Shown piece after piece: positions 16,457 through 25,933 of a DNA stretch of 64,000 nt. Numbering within the stretch: the stretch's first letter is position 1; each line of letters starts with the position of its first letter. Made by a program: the position numbers and the translations under genes. The stretch is from an uncultured Dysgonomonas sp. GTDB lineage: Bacteria > Bacteroidota > Bacteroidia > Bacteroidales > Dysgonomonadaceae. The stretch covers positions 3,023,956-3,087,955 of the forward strand of contig NZ_LT599032.1 of assembly GCF_900079725.1 (NCBI RefSeq). The letters are read 5' to 3'. Under the pieces are notes generated by a model. It was not told where the DNA came from. It saw only the letters and a list, made by a program, of their open reading frames with translations, and did no database searches.

Positions 16457-19400
16457 TTACTTAAGCACTTTAGGTCTTATATTTTCCTGCGATGTAGAAG
16501 GCTTATTATCTTTTTTACCTGTGAAGAAGTTTTTTACTTTAGAGAAGAAACCGGTAACTTTCTTCGCAAAATTTTGCTTTTTCTGGGATACACCCACAGA
16601 CTCCACAACGGCAGGCTGTAGTATTTGCCAAAAATAATTGAATGTTGAATGATAAGGGTCTCTTTCTATATAGAGGTAGGGTTCACGGGGTTTTGAATTC
16701 TCTTTGTTCGGATTGTTTGACCGCAGGAATGCATTTGCGATATTAGTGACAAATTTATTTGAAGACTCCGCGTCATCGCCTTTTAGTATATTTATTCTTA
16801 AATCATTGTAGAGGAATTTCATCCCTACAGATGCATTCATACTTGAGGCTTCTGTCCTAAAAGTCAGGTATTTGAGTGTGCCACTCTTTATTTCCGCTTT
16901 AGCCAATGGGGTTATAATCCGGTTTAGGTCACGTAAATCGAAGCGATGCAAATGTGCATCCAAAACAAAGCAGTCATAATCGGGGCTGACAGACATATCC
17001 CATTTTGCAGTAAAATAGCCTGTCCCCATAAGGTTGCCGTTTGCATCGAGATGCATGTATTGCTGAGGATGTGAAGCTATGTTCGTCAGTCCGTCTATAC
17101 GAGCATTCATACCCATGAATGAAATTTGTCCCGGTACTGTTCCATTCTTAGGTAATTCTTCATATATAACAGAGAAATTAGAAACATCGGTTGTATCTAT
17201 AGATATCCGGAACGGAAGATCATATAATTTTGTATAAATAAGAGGTTGGAGTTTAGGCGGTGTATATATCTTTTTATTTTTCAGGTTTTGAAGCATAACG
17301 TCTTTCACTACAAGTCGTTTGGCATCCAGTATATTATCAGAGAAATAGCGTTGGTAATCGACGCCCGAAAGGCTGATATTCCCTGTTGTGACATCGAACC
17401 AATCCATATGTGTCGGATGCTTATAAGCAAAGTCCATTTTGGGGTAAACAGATGTCATTTTTATACCCGAAAGAGCCAGACTCGCATTTTTCTTGTTTAT
17501 ATCTATCTCTCCTACATCAATTGTATAGAAGCCATCCATAATGGGGAAGTGGAGGTTATTCGTATTAAAGCGGATATCTTCCATGTCTACTTTCCGTGCA
17601 TCGGCATCGATGAAGAATCCCGACAGGACAAGATTCGTTGTATTTACTGTTTGTTGGTTTTGTTGCTTTCCATCCGGAGAATGCTCATAGTTTATATGTG
17701 CGTCTGCCAGATTGAATTTCTTAATTGATAATTTATTTATATACGGGCGCAATGAACAATACAGGTCGGTGCTTGAAGAGTCTTTTTTCTGTGCCTGAAT
17801 AGTATCGGCGGAATTACTCTTTCTTATATCCACGGTCGGCTTTGTTATGTTGACAGAAGCCATGTCCAGGAATGATTTTCCAGTCACGTGATTCCAATCA
17901 ATACCGGACAAATTAAAATCCTCCAATTCGGCTTTGAAATTGATTTCCGGCTTTTGGATATTAAATGCTCCATTGGAAAGTGTGAACGTTCCTATAGTTA
18001 CTTTTTTTCCAAAGATTTTTAATAATTCGTCTATATCCCCACGATTACCTTTCGCTTGCAGATTGTTTTCCGAGGGACTACTTATCTGTTTCGCAATATA
18101 GTCTACTTTGGGAGACTCTAGAATAAACTTATCTATTCTGAAATCCTTGTTTAAATCCCATTGTAACGAATGTAGCTGTAAAGCCTGTAATGTCGTTTGC
18201 AGGCTATCGTGAGATACCCGGTTGATATAAGATACTTGCACATTCTTTAGGTCTATATTATCTGCAACAAGACTTTTGATAACAGAAATTGTTTTATCGG
18301 AAGAAGTTTCATTATCCTTATTTATTGCTGAATTGGCGGTTTTAATGATCTGTATTCGTGGTGAATTAACTTCAAGGGATTTTATCTTCGCTTTTTCTTT
18401 ATTCAGATAGCTGTCGTTGTCGAACCCTTTCACTCTTATCAGTGGGATATCGATATCATAATACGTTGCCGGAGCTTTATTCCATGTATTTTCCTGAGGG
18501 ATCAGTTTTACATCCCGCAAAAGTAATAGTCCCGTTAAGGTTGAAATATTAGTATCCTTTATCTTTAACCTGTAATGCTTTCCCGGCAGAATGTTATCGA
18601 AATCTTTAAATGAAAGCCCGATATCGTCGCAGGTGAATAAGTATTTTTCTGTCTTTCGGGTTTCTTCATCGATGAGGAATTTTACCGCATAGAAATTCAG
18701 TTTCTGCAAGCGGAAATTATCTTTAGAGCCTAAATCATGTATAATAATATTCGCATTTGCCAGATTTATGTTTTTCACAGATAAATAATTCGCATAAGGA
18801 TTGAATATATCCAGAGCATCATCGGATATTTCTATTTCGTCTTTTTTCGATGAATCCGGCTTACTCTTCTTTTTTACTTTAAAATACCTGATATTGGGCG
18901 ATTCTATTTTGAGTTGCTCTGCCGAAACGCCTGTATCGTAATTCAGACCATCTATCAGGATTGATTTTATATTACCCGAAAAATAATCTTTTCGCGCATT
19001 TACGGTTGATATCGGATTAACTCTTATGTCAGAGATATTGAAGTGTTTACTTTCCGTGTTGAGCGTTAGGGTTGCTATATTGACATTTGAATTATTGCTG
19101 GCAATCAGTCCCTTTATATTGGTTGCCTCCATGGCAAAATTATCGACATACCAGAATCTTTTTTGCTTTTCAGATAAGGAATCGATAACAAAATTCTTTG
19201 CGTGGAAATCAAATTGCTCTAAAGAATATTCGTCAGACCTGCCGTCTTGGGTAAACGTATAATGGAACTTGGTTTTTTCAATCCCGATTTTCCCTATAGA
19301 TATGCTTTGGAGGATGGGAGATGTAATACTGTATAAAGACCATGTCTGATCATTATCTGCATTATTTTGCTTCAAAGAATCTCCATCCTGAGCGGTAGAT

Positions 19401-20374
19401 TTATCTTTCACACTATAATATTGAATATCGGTGGAAGAAATATCGAAAGAGTCGGCATTCAGATAATTCAATGCCTTTTCCCGTTTAAATTTAACTCCTT
19501 TAATAAATACCGATTTTATAGTTGCATCCAGATACGCACCGGCTTTCTCCGTCCTACCGGCCCAGAAATCATCGGTCGGATGCAAGTGCACGCCTTCTAT
19601 CTGTACCAGTTCGTCGATTGTGCTCAGTTTAATGTTCCTTGTATTCAGGATAAGCTGGTTGCTGTATAATAATTGCTGAGGTTTGTCTGCCGTAAATTCA
19701 AAGTTATCACAATAGAGTAATTTCCCCGATGAATACGAATCCTTATCCAGCCTAAATCCGTAGGCGTTGAAGTTTGCATCGCTAAGTGCGTATTGAACCG
19801 GAGAAATGGAGTCTTCAACGATATAATAGATATTAGCATTTCCCAGATTTATTTGCTTCACAGTCAGAACATCTATATATGTCGAAATCATCTGGTATAA
19901 TGTTTCCCGCTCTTTATTTTGTTGCCCATCCAACGATGATTTGAGAGAAGAATGTAATTGAGGCTGAAAGACTTTTATGTCAGGGGCTTTAAGTTCGAAC
20001 AGGCTAAAATCCAGGTTTTTATAATTTTTGCGCCATGTAAGGTTTATACCTTTGAAGTGAATCTTATCTATTTTTACTTTGTAGTAGAGGTCGGGCAGAC
20101 TGTCCCCGTTTTTCCATTTTTCGAAAACAACTGAGTCGGGAATGAGTTCAACTCCGTTAATTATAAGTTCCCCGCTAAAGAATCCGACAGAAAGGTGATC
20201 GTATGAAAAACTGTAGAAGCCATTTGTCGCTTTCGAAACCTCTTCCCTGAATTTTTGCCTCAGGCTGTCTTCCAACTGATAGGTCAGATACCAGTTAAGA
20301 CCAAAACCCCCTGCAATGAGTAATGCAAGTGTGATAAGTATGATCCTTAGTCTCTTCTTCCCTTTTTTAGTCAT
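16457..20374 (-). CDS. Large AsmA/TamB-like (DUF748-like) envelope protein
   Basis: This 1305-residue protein has one N-terminal membrane helix (about 8-30) after a basic MTKKGKKR start; the rest is presumably periplasmic. Its body is built from about five modules of near 175 residues beginning near residues 168, 354, 529, 702 and 878. Each opens with an L-x-V-K-x-I-N-L-x-N-A-N-I-type strand (VKQINLGNANIYY, VKNINLANANIII, IKKFNLADAHINY). The C-terminal part (about 1130-1250) resembles DUF748/AsmA domains (FDLRDLNRIITPLAKAEIKSGTL). AsmA/TamB relatives form long beta-grooves that move lipids or assist outer-membrane assembly; that role here is an inference. It lies 83 bp downstream of coaBC in the same direction. 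Confidence 0.7.
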   Translation of the reverse strand: MTKKGKKRLRIILITLALLIAGGFGLNWYLTYQLEDSLRQKFREEVSKATNGFYSFSYDHLSVGFFSGELIINGVELIPDSVVFEKWKNGDSLPDLYYKVKIDKIHFKGINLTWRKNYKNLDFSLFELKAPDIKVFQPQLHSSLKSSLDGQQNKERETLYQMISTYIDVLTVKQINLGNANIYYIVEDSISPVQYALSDANFNAYGFRLDKDSYSSGKLLYCDNFEFTADKPQQLLYSNQLILNTRNIKLSTIDELVQIEGVHLHPTDDFWAGRTEKAGAYLDATIKSVFIKGVKFKREKALNYLNADSFDISSTDIQYYSVKDKSTAQDGDSLKQNNADNDQTWSLYSITSPILQSISIGKIGIEKTKFHYTFTQDGRSDEYSLEQFDFHAKNFVIDSLSEKQKRFWYVDNFAMEATNIKGLIASNNSNVNIATLTLNTESKHFNISDIRVNPISTVNARKDYFSGNIKSILIDGLNYDTGVSAEQLKIESPNIRYFKVKKKSKPDSSKKDEIEISDDALDIFNPYANYLSVKNINLANANIIIHDLGSKDNFRLQKLNFYAVKFLIDEETRKTEKYLFTCDDIGLSFKDFDNILPGKHYRLKIKDTNISTLTGLLLLRDVKLIPQENTWNKAPATYYDIDIPLIRVKGFDNDSYLNKEKAKIKSLEVNSPRIQIIKTANSAINKDNETSSDKTISVIKSLVADNIDLKNVQVSYINRVSHDSLQTTLQALQLHSLQWDLNKDFRIDKFILESPKVDYIAKQISSPSENNLQAKGNRGDIDELLKIFGKKVTIGTFTLSNGAFNIQKPEINFKAELEDFNLSGIDWNHVTGKSFLDMASVNITKPTVDIRKSNSADTIQAQKKDSSSTDLYCSLRPYINKLSIKKFNLADAHINYEHSPDGKQQNQQTVNTTNLVLSGFFIDADARKVDMEDIRFNTNNLHFPIMDGFYTIDVGEIDINKKNASLALSGIKMTSVYPKMDFAYKHPTHMDWFDVTTGNISLSGVDYQRYFSDNILDAKRLVVKDVMLQNLKNKKIYTPPKLQPLIYTKLYDLPFRISIDTTDVSNFSVIYEELPKNGTVPGQISFMGMNARIDGLTNIASHPQQYMHLDANGNLMGTGYFTAKWDMSVSPDYDCFVLDAHLHRFDLRDLNRIITPLAKAEIKSGTLKYLTFRTEASSMNASVGMKFLYNDLRINILKGDDAESSNKFVTNIANAFLRSNNPNKENSKPREPYLYIERDPYHSTFNYFWQILQPAVVESVGVSQKKQNFAKKVTGFFSKVKNFFTGKKDNKPSTSQENIRPKVLK

Positions 20375-20457
20375 TAAACAATGCCGTTTTGTTTAGTTAT
20401 CTTATTATCAACAAATACAGGGAGGATTTGTTTTCCGATTACCGGTCGGATAAAAGT

Positions 20458-21651
20458 TTAGAGGAAGGTTTCGTCTATAATATCGGAAGCGACGTCTTTC
20501 TTCGATTTCAAGCCAAAGTCTTTGCGTTGGCCATTACGGTTAAGTATTGCTATTTTGTTTGTATCGTATTTGAATCCTGCTCCTGCATCATTTAAAGAGT
20601 TAAGTACAATGAAGTCAAGGTTTTTCTTCACAATTTTTTTTAAGGCATTGTTTTCCTCGTCATTCGTCTCCAAAGCAAATCCGACAAGAAGCTGGTTCGC
20701 CTTTTTCATTTTACCCAACGATGCCGCAATATCTTTGTTCGGAACAAGTGAAATATTAAGTATATCACCGCTCCTTTTTACTTTCTCCGCATACTGTTCT
20801 TCGGGGCGGAAATCGGCAACCGCGGCGCATAATATAGCAGCATCCATTGCAGGAAATGCTTTCACGGATGCATTATACATTTCCTCCGCAGATTCTACGT
20901 CTATTTGTGTAATATTAGGATGAGTCGCTTTTAACGAAACCGGTCCAGCTACCAAGATAACTTCAGCACCACGACCTGCGCATTCTTCGGCCAGGGCAAA
21001 ACCCATCTTCCCCGATGAATAGTTGCCGATAAAGCGAACCGGGTCTATCCGTTCATAAGTCGGTCCGGCTGTTATCAGTATTTTTTTTTTTGAAAGAGTT
21101 TCCTGCTTTGTAAAGAAATCCTCGACAGCCCCAAGAATTCTTTCAGGTTCTTCCATTCTTCCCTTGCCTATCAGATGGCTTGCGAGTTCTCCGGAAGCAG
21201 GTTCGATAATAATATTTCCGTACGAGCGCAGTATTTCAAGGTTGCGGGTTGTCGCGGGATGGGCAAACATATCCAAGTCCATGGCAGGCGCAATCATTAC
21301 AGGCGATTTCATTGACATATATGTAGTAATCAGCATATTGTCTGCTACTCCATTAGCCATTTTACCCAGGGTAGAGGCTGTTGCAGGGGCAATAAGCATG
21401 AGGTCTGCCCATTGGCCAAGATCTACATGGCTATGCCAGGTGCCGTCGTTAGCGGTAAAAAACTCACTGACAACAGGTTTCCCTGTAAGTGCCGACAGTG
21501 TGACAGGGGTAATAAACTCTTTCCCGGACGGGGTGATTACTATCTGCACTTCCGCGCCGGCCTTAATCAAAAGACGGGCCAGTGATGCTGCTTTGTATGC
21601 CGCGATGCTGCCTGTAATACCTAATACGATATGTTTATCTTTCAGTGTCAT
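20458..21651 (-). CDS. coaBC: Bifunctional phosphopantothenoylcysteine decarboxylase/phosphopantothenate-cysteine ligase
   Basis: The 397-residue enzyme makes 4'-phosphopantetheine for coenzyme A synthesis. The CoaC half (about 1-180) shows the flavin-binding start HIVLGITGSIAAYK, the catalytic His region (TWHSHVDLGQWAD), PAMDLDMF and the ASGELAS loop. The CoaB half (about 185-397) shows ITAGPTYERIDPVRFIGN, SSGKMG, CAAVADFRP and VGFALET. The frame is open to 21675, but I chose the ATG at 21651 because the -7 box at 21673-21680 overlaps the longer version and the shorter start matches the family. Confidence 0.95.
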   Translation of the reverse strand: MTLKDKHIVLGITGSIAAYKAASLARLLIKAGAEVQIVITPSGKEFITPVTLSALTGKPVVSEFFTANDGTWHSHVDLGQWADLMLIAPATASTLGKMANGVADNMLITTYMSMKSPVMIAPAMDLDMFAHPATTRNLEILRSYGNIIIEPASGELASHLIGKGRMEEPERILGAVEDFFTKQETLSKKKILITAGPTYERIDPVRFIGNYSSGKMGFALAEECAGRGAEVILVAGPVSLKATHPNITQIDVESAEEMYNASVKAFPAMDAAILCAAVADFRPEEQYAEKVKRSGDILNISLVPNKDIAASLGKMKKANQLLVGFALETNDEENNALKKIVKKNLDFIVLNSLNDAGAGFKYDTNKIAILNRNGQRKDFGLKSKKDVASDIIDETFL

Positions 21652-21672
21652 ATTTCCGATACATTTTAAAAG

Positions 21673-21680
21673 CAAAGATA
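21673..21680 (-). promoter_or_regulatory. -7 box for coaBC
   Basis: CAAAGATA reads TATCTTTG on the minus strand, an exact TAnnTTTG match. It predicts a start near 21666 and a very short leader before the ATG at 21651. Confidence 0.65.
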
Positions 21681-21884
21681 CGGTTAATAGAAATATGAGT
21701 GTTCAAATGGATATAAAATTTATTTAAATCTTAGGGTTGCTGACCTATTTGTTGCTTTTATAGCTTTAACAGGAGTCACCAATTGCTATTAGATAATATC
21801 GCGTTAAATATTTCTTTAATCTATTTAACGTATCAAATAGCTATGTTTTAGGGTAGCAAACTATACTTTTCTAATTCTTTTACA

Positions 21885-21892
21885 TACTTTTG
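21885..21892 (+). promoter_or_regulatory. -7 box for the MFS transporter
   Basis: TACTTTTG matches TAnnTTTG, 40 bp before the start codon at 21933. No clear -33 TTTG was found. Confidence 0.55.
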
Positions 21893-21932
21893 CCTAGCAA
21901 AAATTTAAAACAATCACTTAATCAAGCAAAAA

Positions 21933-23303
21933 ATGACCGAAATACTAAGACAAAAACTAAGCGACTCGAAGGCAGCCCGATTTACTGTTCTGGGTGTTGT
22001 AGCGCTAACCATGTTTTGCGGCTACTTCATAACAGATGTTATGGCTCCGTTGAAACCTTTACTGGAAAGTGAATTTGGATGGCAAAGTTCCGATTACGGA
22101 TTTTTTACCAGTGCTTATGGCTGGTTCAATGTATTTCTTCTTATGCTTATTTTTGGAGGGATTATTCTCGATAAAATGGGTGTTCGTTTTACAGGCTTAG
22201 GTGCATGTATTCTGATGGTTGCAGGATGCTCGTTGAAATATTACTCCGTTGCTTACGGCTCTACTTTCGAGGGAACTCTTTTAGGTGTAAACTCACAGGT
22301 TATGCTCGCCAGTATCGGATTCGCTATTTTTGGTATGGGTGTTGAAATTGCCGGCATTACAGTAACGAAAGTTATTGTAAGATGGTTTAAAGGACATGAA
22401 ATGGCTCTGGCTATGGGGTTGCAAGTCTCGGTTGCCCGTATTGGTACAACACTGGCTTTGTCGGCTGCATTTCCAATGGCAAAATACTTCGGTAATATCT
22501 CTGCTCCTATATTATTCGGATTGGTTTTGCTTTGCGTAGGGCTGATTTCTTATCTTGTGTTCTGTGTTATGGATAAGAAACTTGATAAATCTCTCACTGA
22601 GACAAATGAAGAGCCGTCAGAACCATTTAAAGTATCGGATATTCTCTTCATCGTCAAAAATAAAGGTTTTTGGTTGATTGCCTTTTTATGTGTATTGTTC
22701 TATTCAGCTGTATTTCCATTTTTGAAATATGCAGTGGATTTAATGATTAATAAATATAATGTAGAACCTGAATTTGCTGGTAATATTCCAGCAATACTTC
22801 CTTTCGGAGCAATACTTCTTACTCCGCTTTTTGGTGGGATATATGATAAAAAAGGTAAGGGTGCTACTATTATGATTATCGGGGCATTATTATTGATTGT
22901 GGTGCATTCTTTATTTGCTGCTCCCATCCTTAATGTATGGTGGTTTGCTACGGCCCTGATGGTGCTTCTGGGAATTGGTTTTTCTTTGGTTCCTTCGGCG
23001 ATGTGGCCTTCTGTACCGAAAATTATCCCTGAAAATAAATTAGGAACAGCGTATGCTCTTATTTTCTGGGTTCAGAACTGGGGGTTGATGGGTGTTCCGT
23101 ATGTGATAGGCATTGTGTTGGAAAAATATTGCATTACAGGTCAGCGTATAGTTGATGGAAAAACAGTAAATCTGTATGACTACACTCTCCCCATGATTAT
23201 CTTCACCTGCTTCGGAATACTCGCCCTCATAGTCGCTTTCCTGCTGAAACGCGAGGACAAGAAAAAAGGCTACGGGCTGGAATTACCAAACATAAAGAAA
23301 TAA
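21933..23303 (+). CDS. MFS transporter
   Basis: The 456-residue protein has about twelve hydrophobic helices in two halves separated by a charged loop near residues 212-235 (DKKLDKSLTETNEEPSEPF). The MFS loop motif appears as GGIILDKMGVRFTG after helix 2, and a second copy as GGIYDKKGKG in the C-terminal half. The general layout resembles organic-anion or dipeptide MFS carriers, but the substrate cannot be assigned. It is monocistronic between its own promoter and a terminator, upstream of a second MFS-type transporter of the POT family. Confidence 0.85.
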   Translation: MTEILRQKLSDSKAARFTVLGVVALTMFCGYFITDVMAPLKPLLESEFGWQSSDYGFFTSAYGWFNVFLLMLIFGGIILDKMGVRFTGLGACILMVAGCSLKYYSVAYGSTFEGTLLGVNSQVMLASIGFAIFGMGVEIAGITVTKVIVRWFKGHEMALAMGLQVSVARIGTTLALSAAFPMAKYFGNISAPILFGLVLLCVGLISYLVFCVMDKKLDKSLTETNEEPSEPFKVSDILFIVKNKGFWLIAFLCVLFYSAVFPFLKYAVDLMINKYNVEPEFAGNIPAILPFGAILLTPLFGGIYDKKGKGATIMIIGALLLIVVHSLFAAPILNVWWFATALMVLLGIGFSLVPSAMWPSVPKIIPENKLGTAYALIFWVQNWGLMGVPYVIGIVLEKYCITGQRIVDGKTVNLYDYTLPMIIFTCFGILALIVAFLLKREDKKKGYGLELPNIKK

Positions 23304-23309
23304 AACAAA

Positions 23310-23342
23310 AAGTCCGGTTCCTCAAAACAACCGGATTTTTTA
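23310..23342 (+). terminator. Rho-independent terminator after the MFS gene
   Basis: AGTCCGGTT (23311-23319) pairs with AACCGGATT (23329-23337), one G-T wobble, followed by a T run. It separates the MFS gene from the POT transporter gene. Confidence 0.85.
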
Positions 23343-23376
23343 TTTTGCCGATTTTGAATAGAATAACTTTATATAA

Positions 23377-25131
23377 ATGACTCCCGAAATAGAAACAACT
23401 CCAAAAGGACTATACCTGATCTTCGCCACCGAAATGTGGGAACGGTTCAGCTATTATGGAATGAGGGCTCTCTTTGTACTGTATATGACAAAGGCGCTGC
23501 TTTTCGATAAAGCGTATGGTGCGCAGGTCTACGGCAGCTATACAGGCCTTGTATACCTCACTCCGCTGATTGGCGGATATATCGCCGATCGCTATTGGGG
23601 AAACCGCCGCTCCATCATCGCGGGTGCGTTACTCATGGCAATGGGACAATTCCTTATGTTTCTTTCCGGCTGTTATTTCGAGAATGTGGAGTTGGCTACC
23701 ACACTGATGTTTTCGGGGTTGGGATTCCTTATATTCGGCAATGGCTTCTTCAAACCTAATATTTCCACCATGGTGGGGCAATTGTACAAGCCGGATGATA
23801 AACGGAAGGACTCGGCCTATACGATTTTCTATATGGGAGTGAATACCGGATCGTTCTTTGCACCCATTGTTTGTGGTGTCTTGGGAGATACGGGACATCC
23901 GGCCGACTTTAAGTGGGGATTCCTTGCCGCCTGCATCGGTATGTTGCTCGGTGTTGTTGTTTTTATATTCTTAAAAGATAAATACCTCCGAACCCCGGAG
24001 GGAGATGCGATAGGTGTCATTCCTAATAGCCGTGACACACGACGTATGGAAGCAGAGAAGAAACCCGAAGGGGACACTCCGGTAGCCGCAGAGGGTAAGT
24101 CAACAATCAAACTGGCCATTATATGGAGCGCTGTCTGGATTGGTTTATTTGTTTTGCTTTATACGGTGCTGAATACCGATATCATCGGATCTATTATATT
24201 CTCTCTCGCTATTGCGGCACCCGGATATGTAATATCGGACCCGTCACTGACCAAAATAGAGAGGTCGCGTATCTGGGTAATTTATATTATCGCCTTTTTT
24301 GTGATATTCTTCTGGTCGGCATTCGAGCAGGCCGGGGCATCGTTGACCTATTTTGCAGAAGAGCAGACCGACAGGTATGTGGAGTTGTTTGACTGGACTA
24401 TACCGACATCTTATTTTCAGTCGGTGAATGCTGTCGCCATTATCATCTTCGCACCTGTCTTTGTCGCTATCTGGACAAAGCTGAGCAAGAAAGGGAAAGA
24501 GCCTGCCTCCCCTTATAAACAATCAATAGGCTTGTTTCTGCTGGCAATCGGCTACCTGATTATCGCCTTTGGTGTGAAAGGTCTTGCTCCGGGTATAAAA
24601 GTGAGCATGCTCTGGCTGATAAGCCTTTACACCATACATACATTCGGCGAACTCTGTTTATCCCCGATAGGATTGTCGATGGTGAATAAGCTGGCCCCGA
24701 TACGGTTTGCCTCTCTGCTGATGGCTATCTGGTATATGAGTACATCGGCTGCCAATAAATTTTCGGGCACATTGAGCAGCTATTATCCCGAGCCGCTTAT
24801 CGAACTGGCGGCAGTGCAATCGGTGGAAAAAGAAAATACCTTAACCTTGTTACCCGAAGAATTTGAGAAGGATATTACCGAAAAAGACGGGGCAAAAGTC
24901 ATTCCTTTCGACCGGATAATGTTCTATAAAATAAAGAATAAAACCTTGAAGGCTGAAATACAAAATTCATTGGAAAAACAACAGTTGGAGAATCCGAAAG
25001 TATTTATGGGATACAGAATCTCTAACCTTTATGATTTCTTCATGCTCTTTGTATTTATGGCGGGGGCGGCGTCAGTCATTCTGTTCTTTTTGTCAAAGCG
25101 TTTGATGAAAATGATGCATGGGATAAAATGA
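23377..25131 (+). CDS. POT/PTR-family peptide:proton symporter
   Basis: This 584-residue transporter imports di- and tripeptides using the proton gradient. The ExxERFSYYG signature is present near residue 20 (EMWERFSYYGMRALF). GGYIADRYWGNRRSI follows after helix 2, and the PTR2 signature region reads FGNGFFKPNIS near 125. About fourteen hydrophobic helices are expected. An extra-membrane segment at about 455-530 (LEKQQLENPKVF region) before the last helix is longer than in minimal bacterial POTs but common in Bacteroidetes members. It probably supports peptide-based growth. Confidence 0.92.
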   Translation: MTPEIETTPKGLYLIFATEMWERFSYYGMRALFVLYMTKALLFDKAYGAQVYGSYTGLVYLTPLIGGYIADRYWGNRRSIIAGALLMAMGQFLMFLSGCYFENVELATTLMFSGLGFLIFGNGFFKPNISTMVGQLYKPDDKRKDSAYTIFYMGVNTGSFFAPIVCGVLGDTGHPADFKWGFLAACIGMLLGVVVFIFLKDKYLRTPEGDAIGVIPNSRDTRRMEAEKKPEGDTPVAAEGKSTIKLAIIWSAVWIGLFVLLYTVLNTDIIGSIIFSLAIAAPGYVISDPSLTKIERSRIWVIYIIAFFVIFFWSAFEQAGASLTYFAEEQTDRYVELFDWTIPTSYFQSVNAVAIIIFAPVFVAIWTKLSKKGKEPASPYKQSIGLFLLAIGYLIIAFGVKGLAPGIKVSMLWLISLYTIHTFGELCLSPIGLSMVNKLAPIRFASLLMAIWYMSTSAANKFSGTLSSYYPEPLIELAAVQSVEKENTLTLLPEEFEKDITEKDGAKVIPFDRIMFYKIKNKTLKAEIQNSLEKQQLENPKVFMGYRISNLYDFFMLFVFMAGAASVILFFLSKRLMKMMHGIK

Positions 25132-25139
25132 CGAGTTTC

Positions 25140-25171
25140 AGTTAACAGTTATCGGTCAACAGTTAACAAGG
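25140..25171. repeat. Short dispersed palindromic word cluster
   Basis: GTTAACAGTTATCGGTCAACAG followed by TTAACAAGG is an imperfect dyad. Its reverse complement shares TTGTTAACTGTTGAC with 37588-37605, over 12 kb away. It lies between the POT transporter gene and the DNA glycosylase gene. The role is unknown. Confidence 0.45.
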
Positions 25172-25238
25172 AATTGAAATATTAAACTACTTGTAACTCG
25201 TAATTGTGAATTGAGTCTAGTAACTTGCAACTAAAAGG

Positions 25239-25748
25239 ATGAGAAAAATAGCTTTTGAGCCAATAGTCAACGAAAAATCGCGGGTATTAATCCTGGGGAC
25301 GATGCCCAGCGAAGAGTCTTTGCGTAAACAGGAACGTTACGGGCATAAAAGCAACCAGTTTTGGAAGATCATTTTCACTTTATTTGACAAGCCGTTGCCG
25401 GACAGCTATGCAGAAAAAAATGCTTTGCTTGAAGAGAATAATATCGCTATCTGGGATGTTATTGAATCATGCGAAGGAACAGGAAGCCTCGATAGCAGTA
25501 TTAAGAATGAAAAGCCGAACGATTTCAAAAAGTTTTTCAGGAAATATCCTCAGATCAAACATATCTTTTTTACAAGCAAGAAGGCTGAAGAATTTTATAG
25601 AAGATATGTCGGCTTCGATGAAAACAGGGCGTTTATAACACTACCTTCTCCCAGCCCTGCTAATGCACGGATGACGCTTGCCGAAAAGATTGAAAAGTGG
25701 CAGGTCTTTATTGATACCGTAAAGTCAATAAGAGCGACGGAGCTATGA
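25239..25748 (+). CDS. UDG-superfamily DNA glycosylase (family 6, hypoxanthine-type)
   Basis: The 169-residue protein has the uracil-DNA glycosylase fold. Motif 1 reads LILGTMPSEES (residues 18-26) and motif 2 reads LPSPSPANARM near 136. A KSNQFWKII stretch near 37 and an IAIWDVIESC segment also match the deoxyinosine/hypoxanthine DNA glycosylase branch. It would excise deaminated bases in the cytosol to start base-excision repair. Its length fits the family. No operon partner is evident; gltX downstream has its own promoter. Confidence 0.85.
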   Translation: MRKIAFEPIVNEKSRVLILGTMPSEESLRKQERYGHKSNQFWKIIFTLFDKPLPDSYAEKNALLEENNIAIWDVIESCEGTGSLDSSIKNEKPNDFKKFFRKYPQIKHIFFTSKKAEEFYRRYVGFDENRAFITLPSPSPANARMTLAEKIEKWQVFIDTVKSIRATEL

Positions 25749-25901
25749 TAAGGTGATAACCTGGTCGCAGACCTATTAATTACTTTGATAATTATAAAAG
25801 CTAAAGGTTCTTAGTAAATAAACAGCAGCGTCTTAGTATAGATAAATTAGTTTCAAAATCATAAATCAGATGCAGCTAATTCGTTTTTCACTTATTTTAT
25901 A

Positions 25902-25909
25902 TACTTTTG
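25902..25909 (+). promoter_or_regulatory. -7 box for gltX-waaA
   Basis: TACTTTTG matches TAnnTTTG, with transcription expected near 25916, 18 nt before the start codon. Confidence 0.65.
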
Positions 25910-25933
25910 TAGCCTTGATTTAAACTATAAGAT

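Noticed and set aside
21652-21675. Longer coaBC start with eight extra residues
   Set aside because: The exact -7 box at 21673-21680 overlaps it, and family members begin close to the inner methionine.
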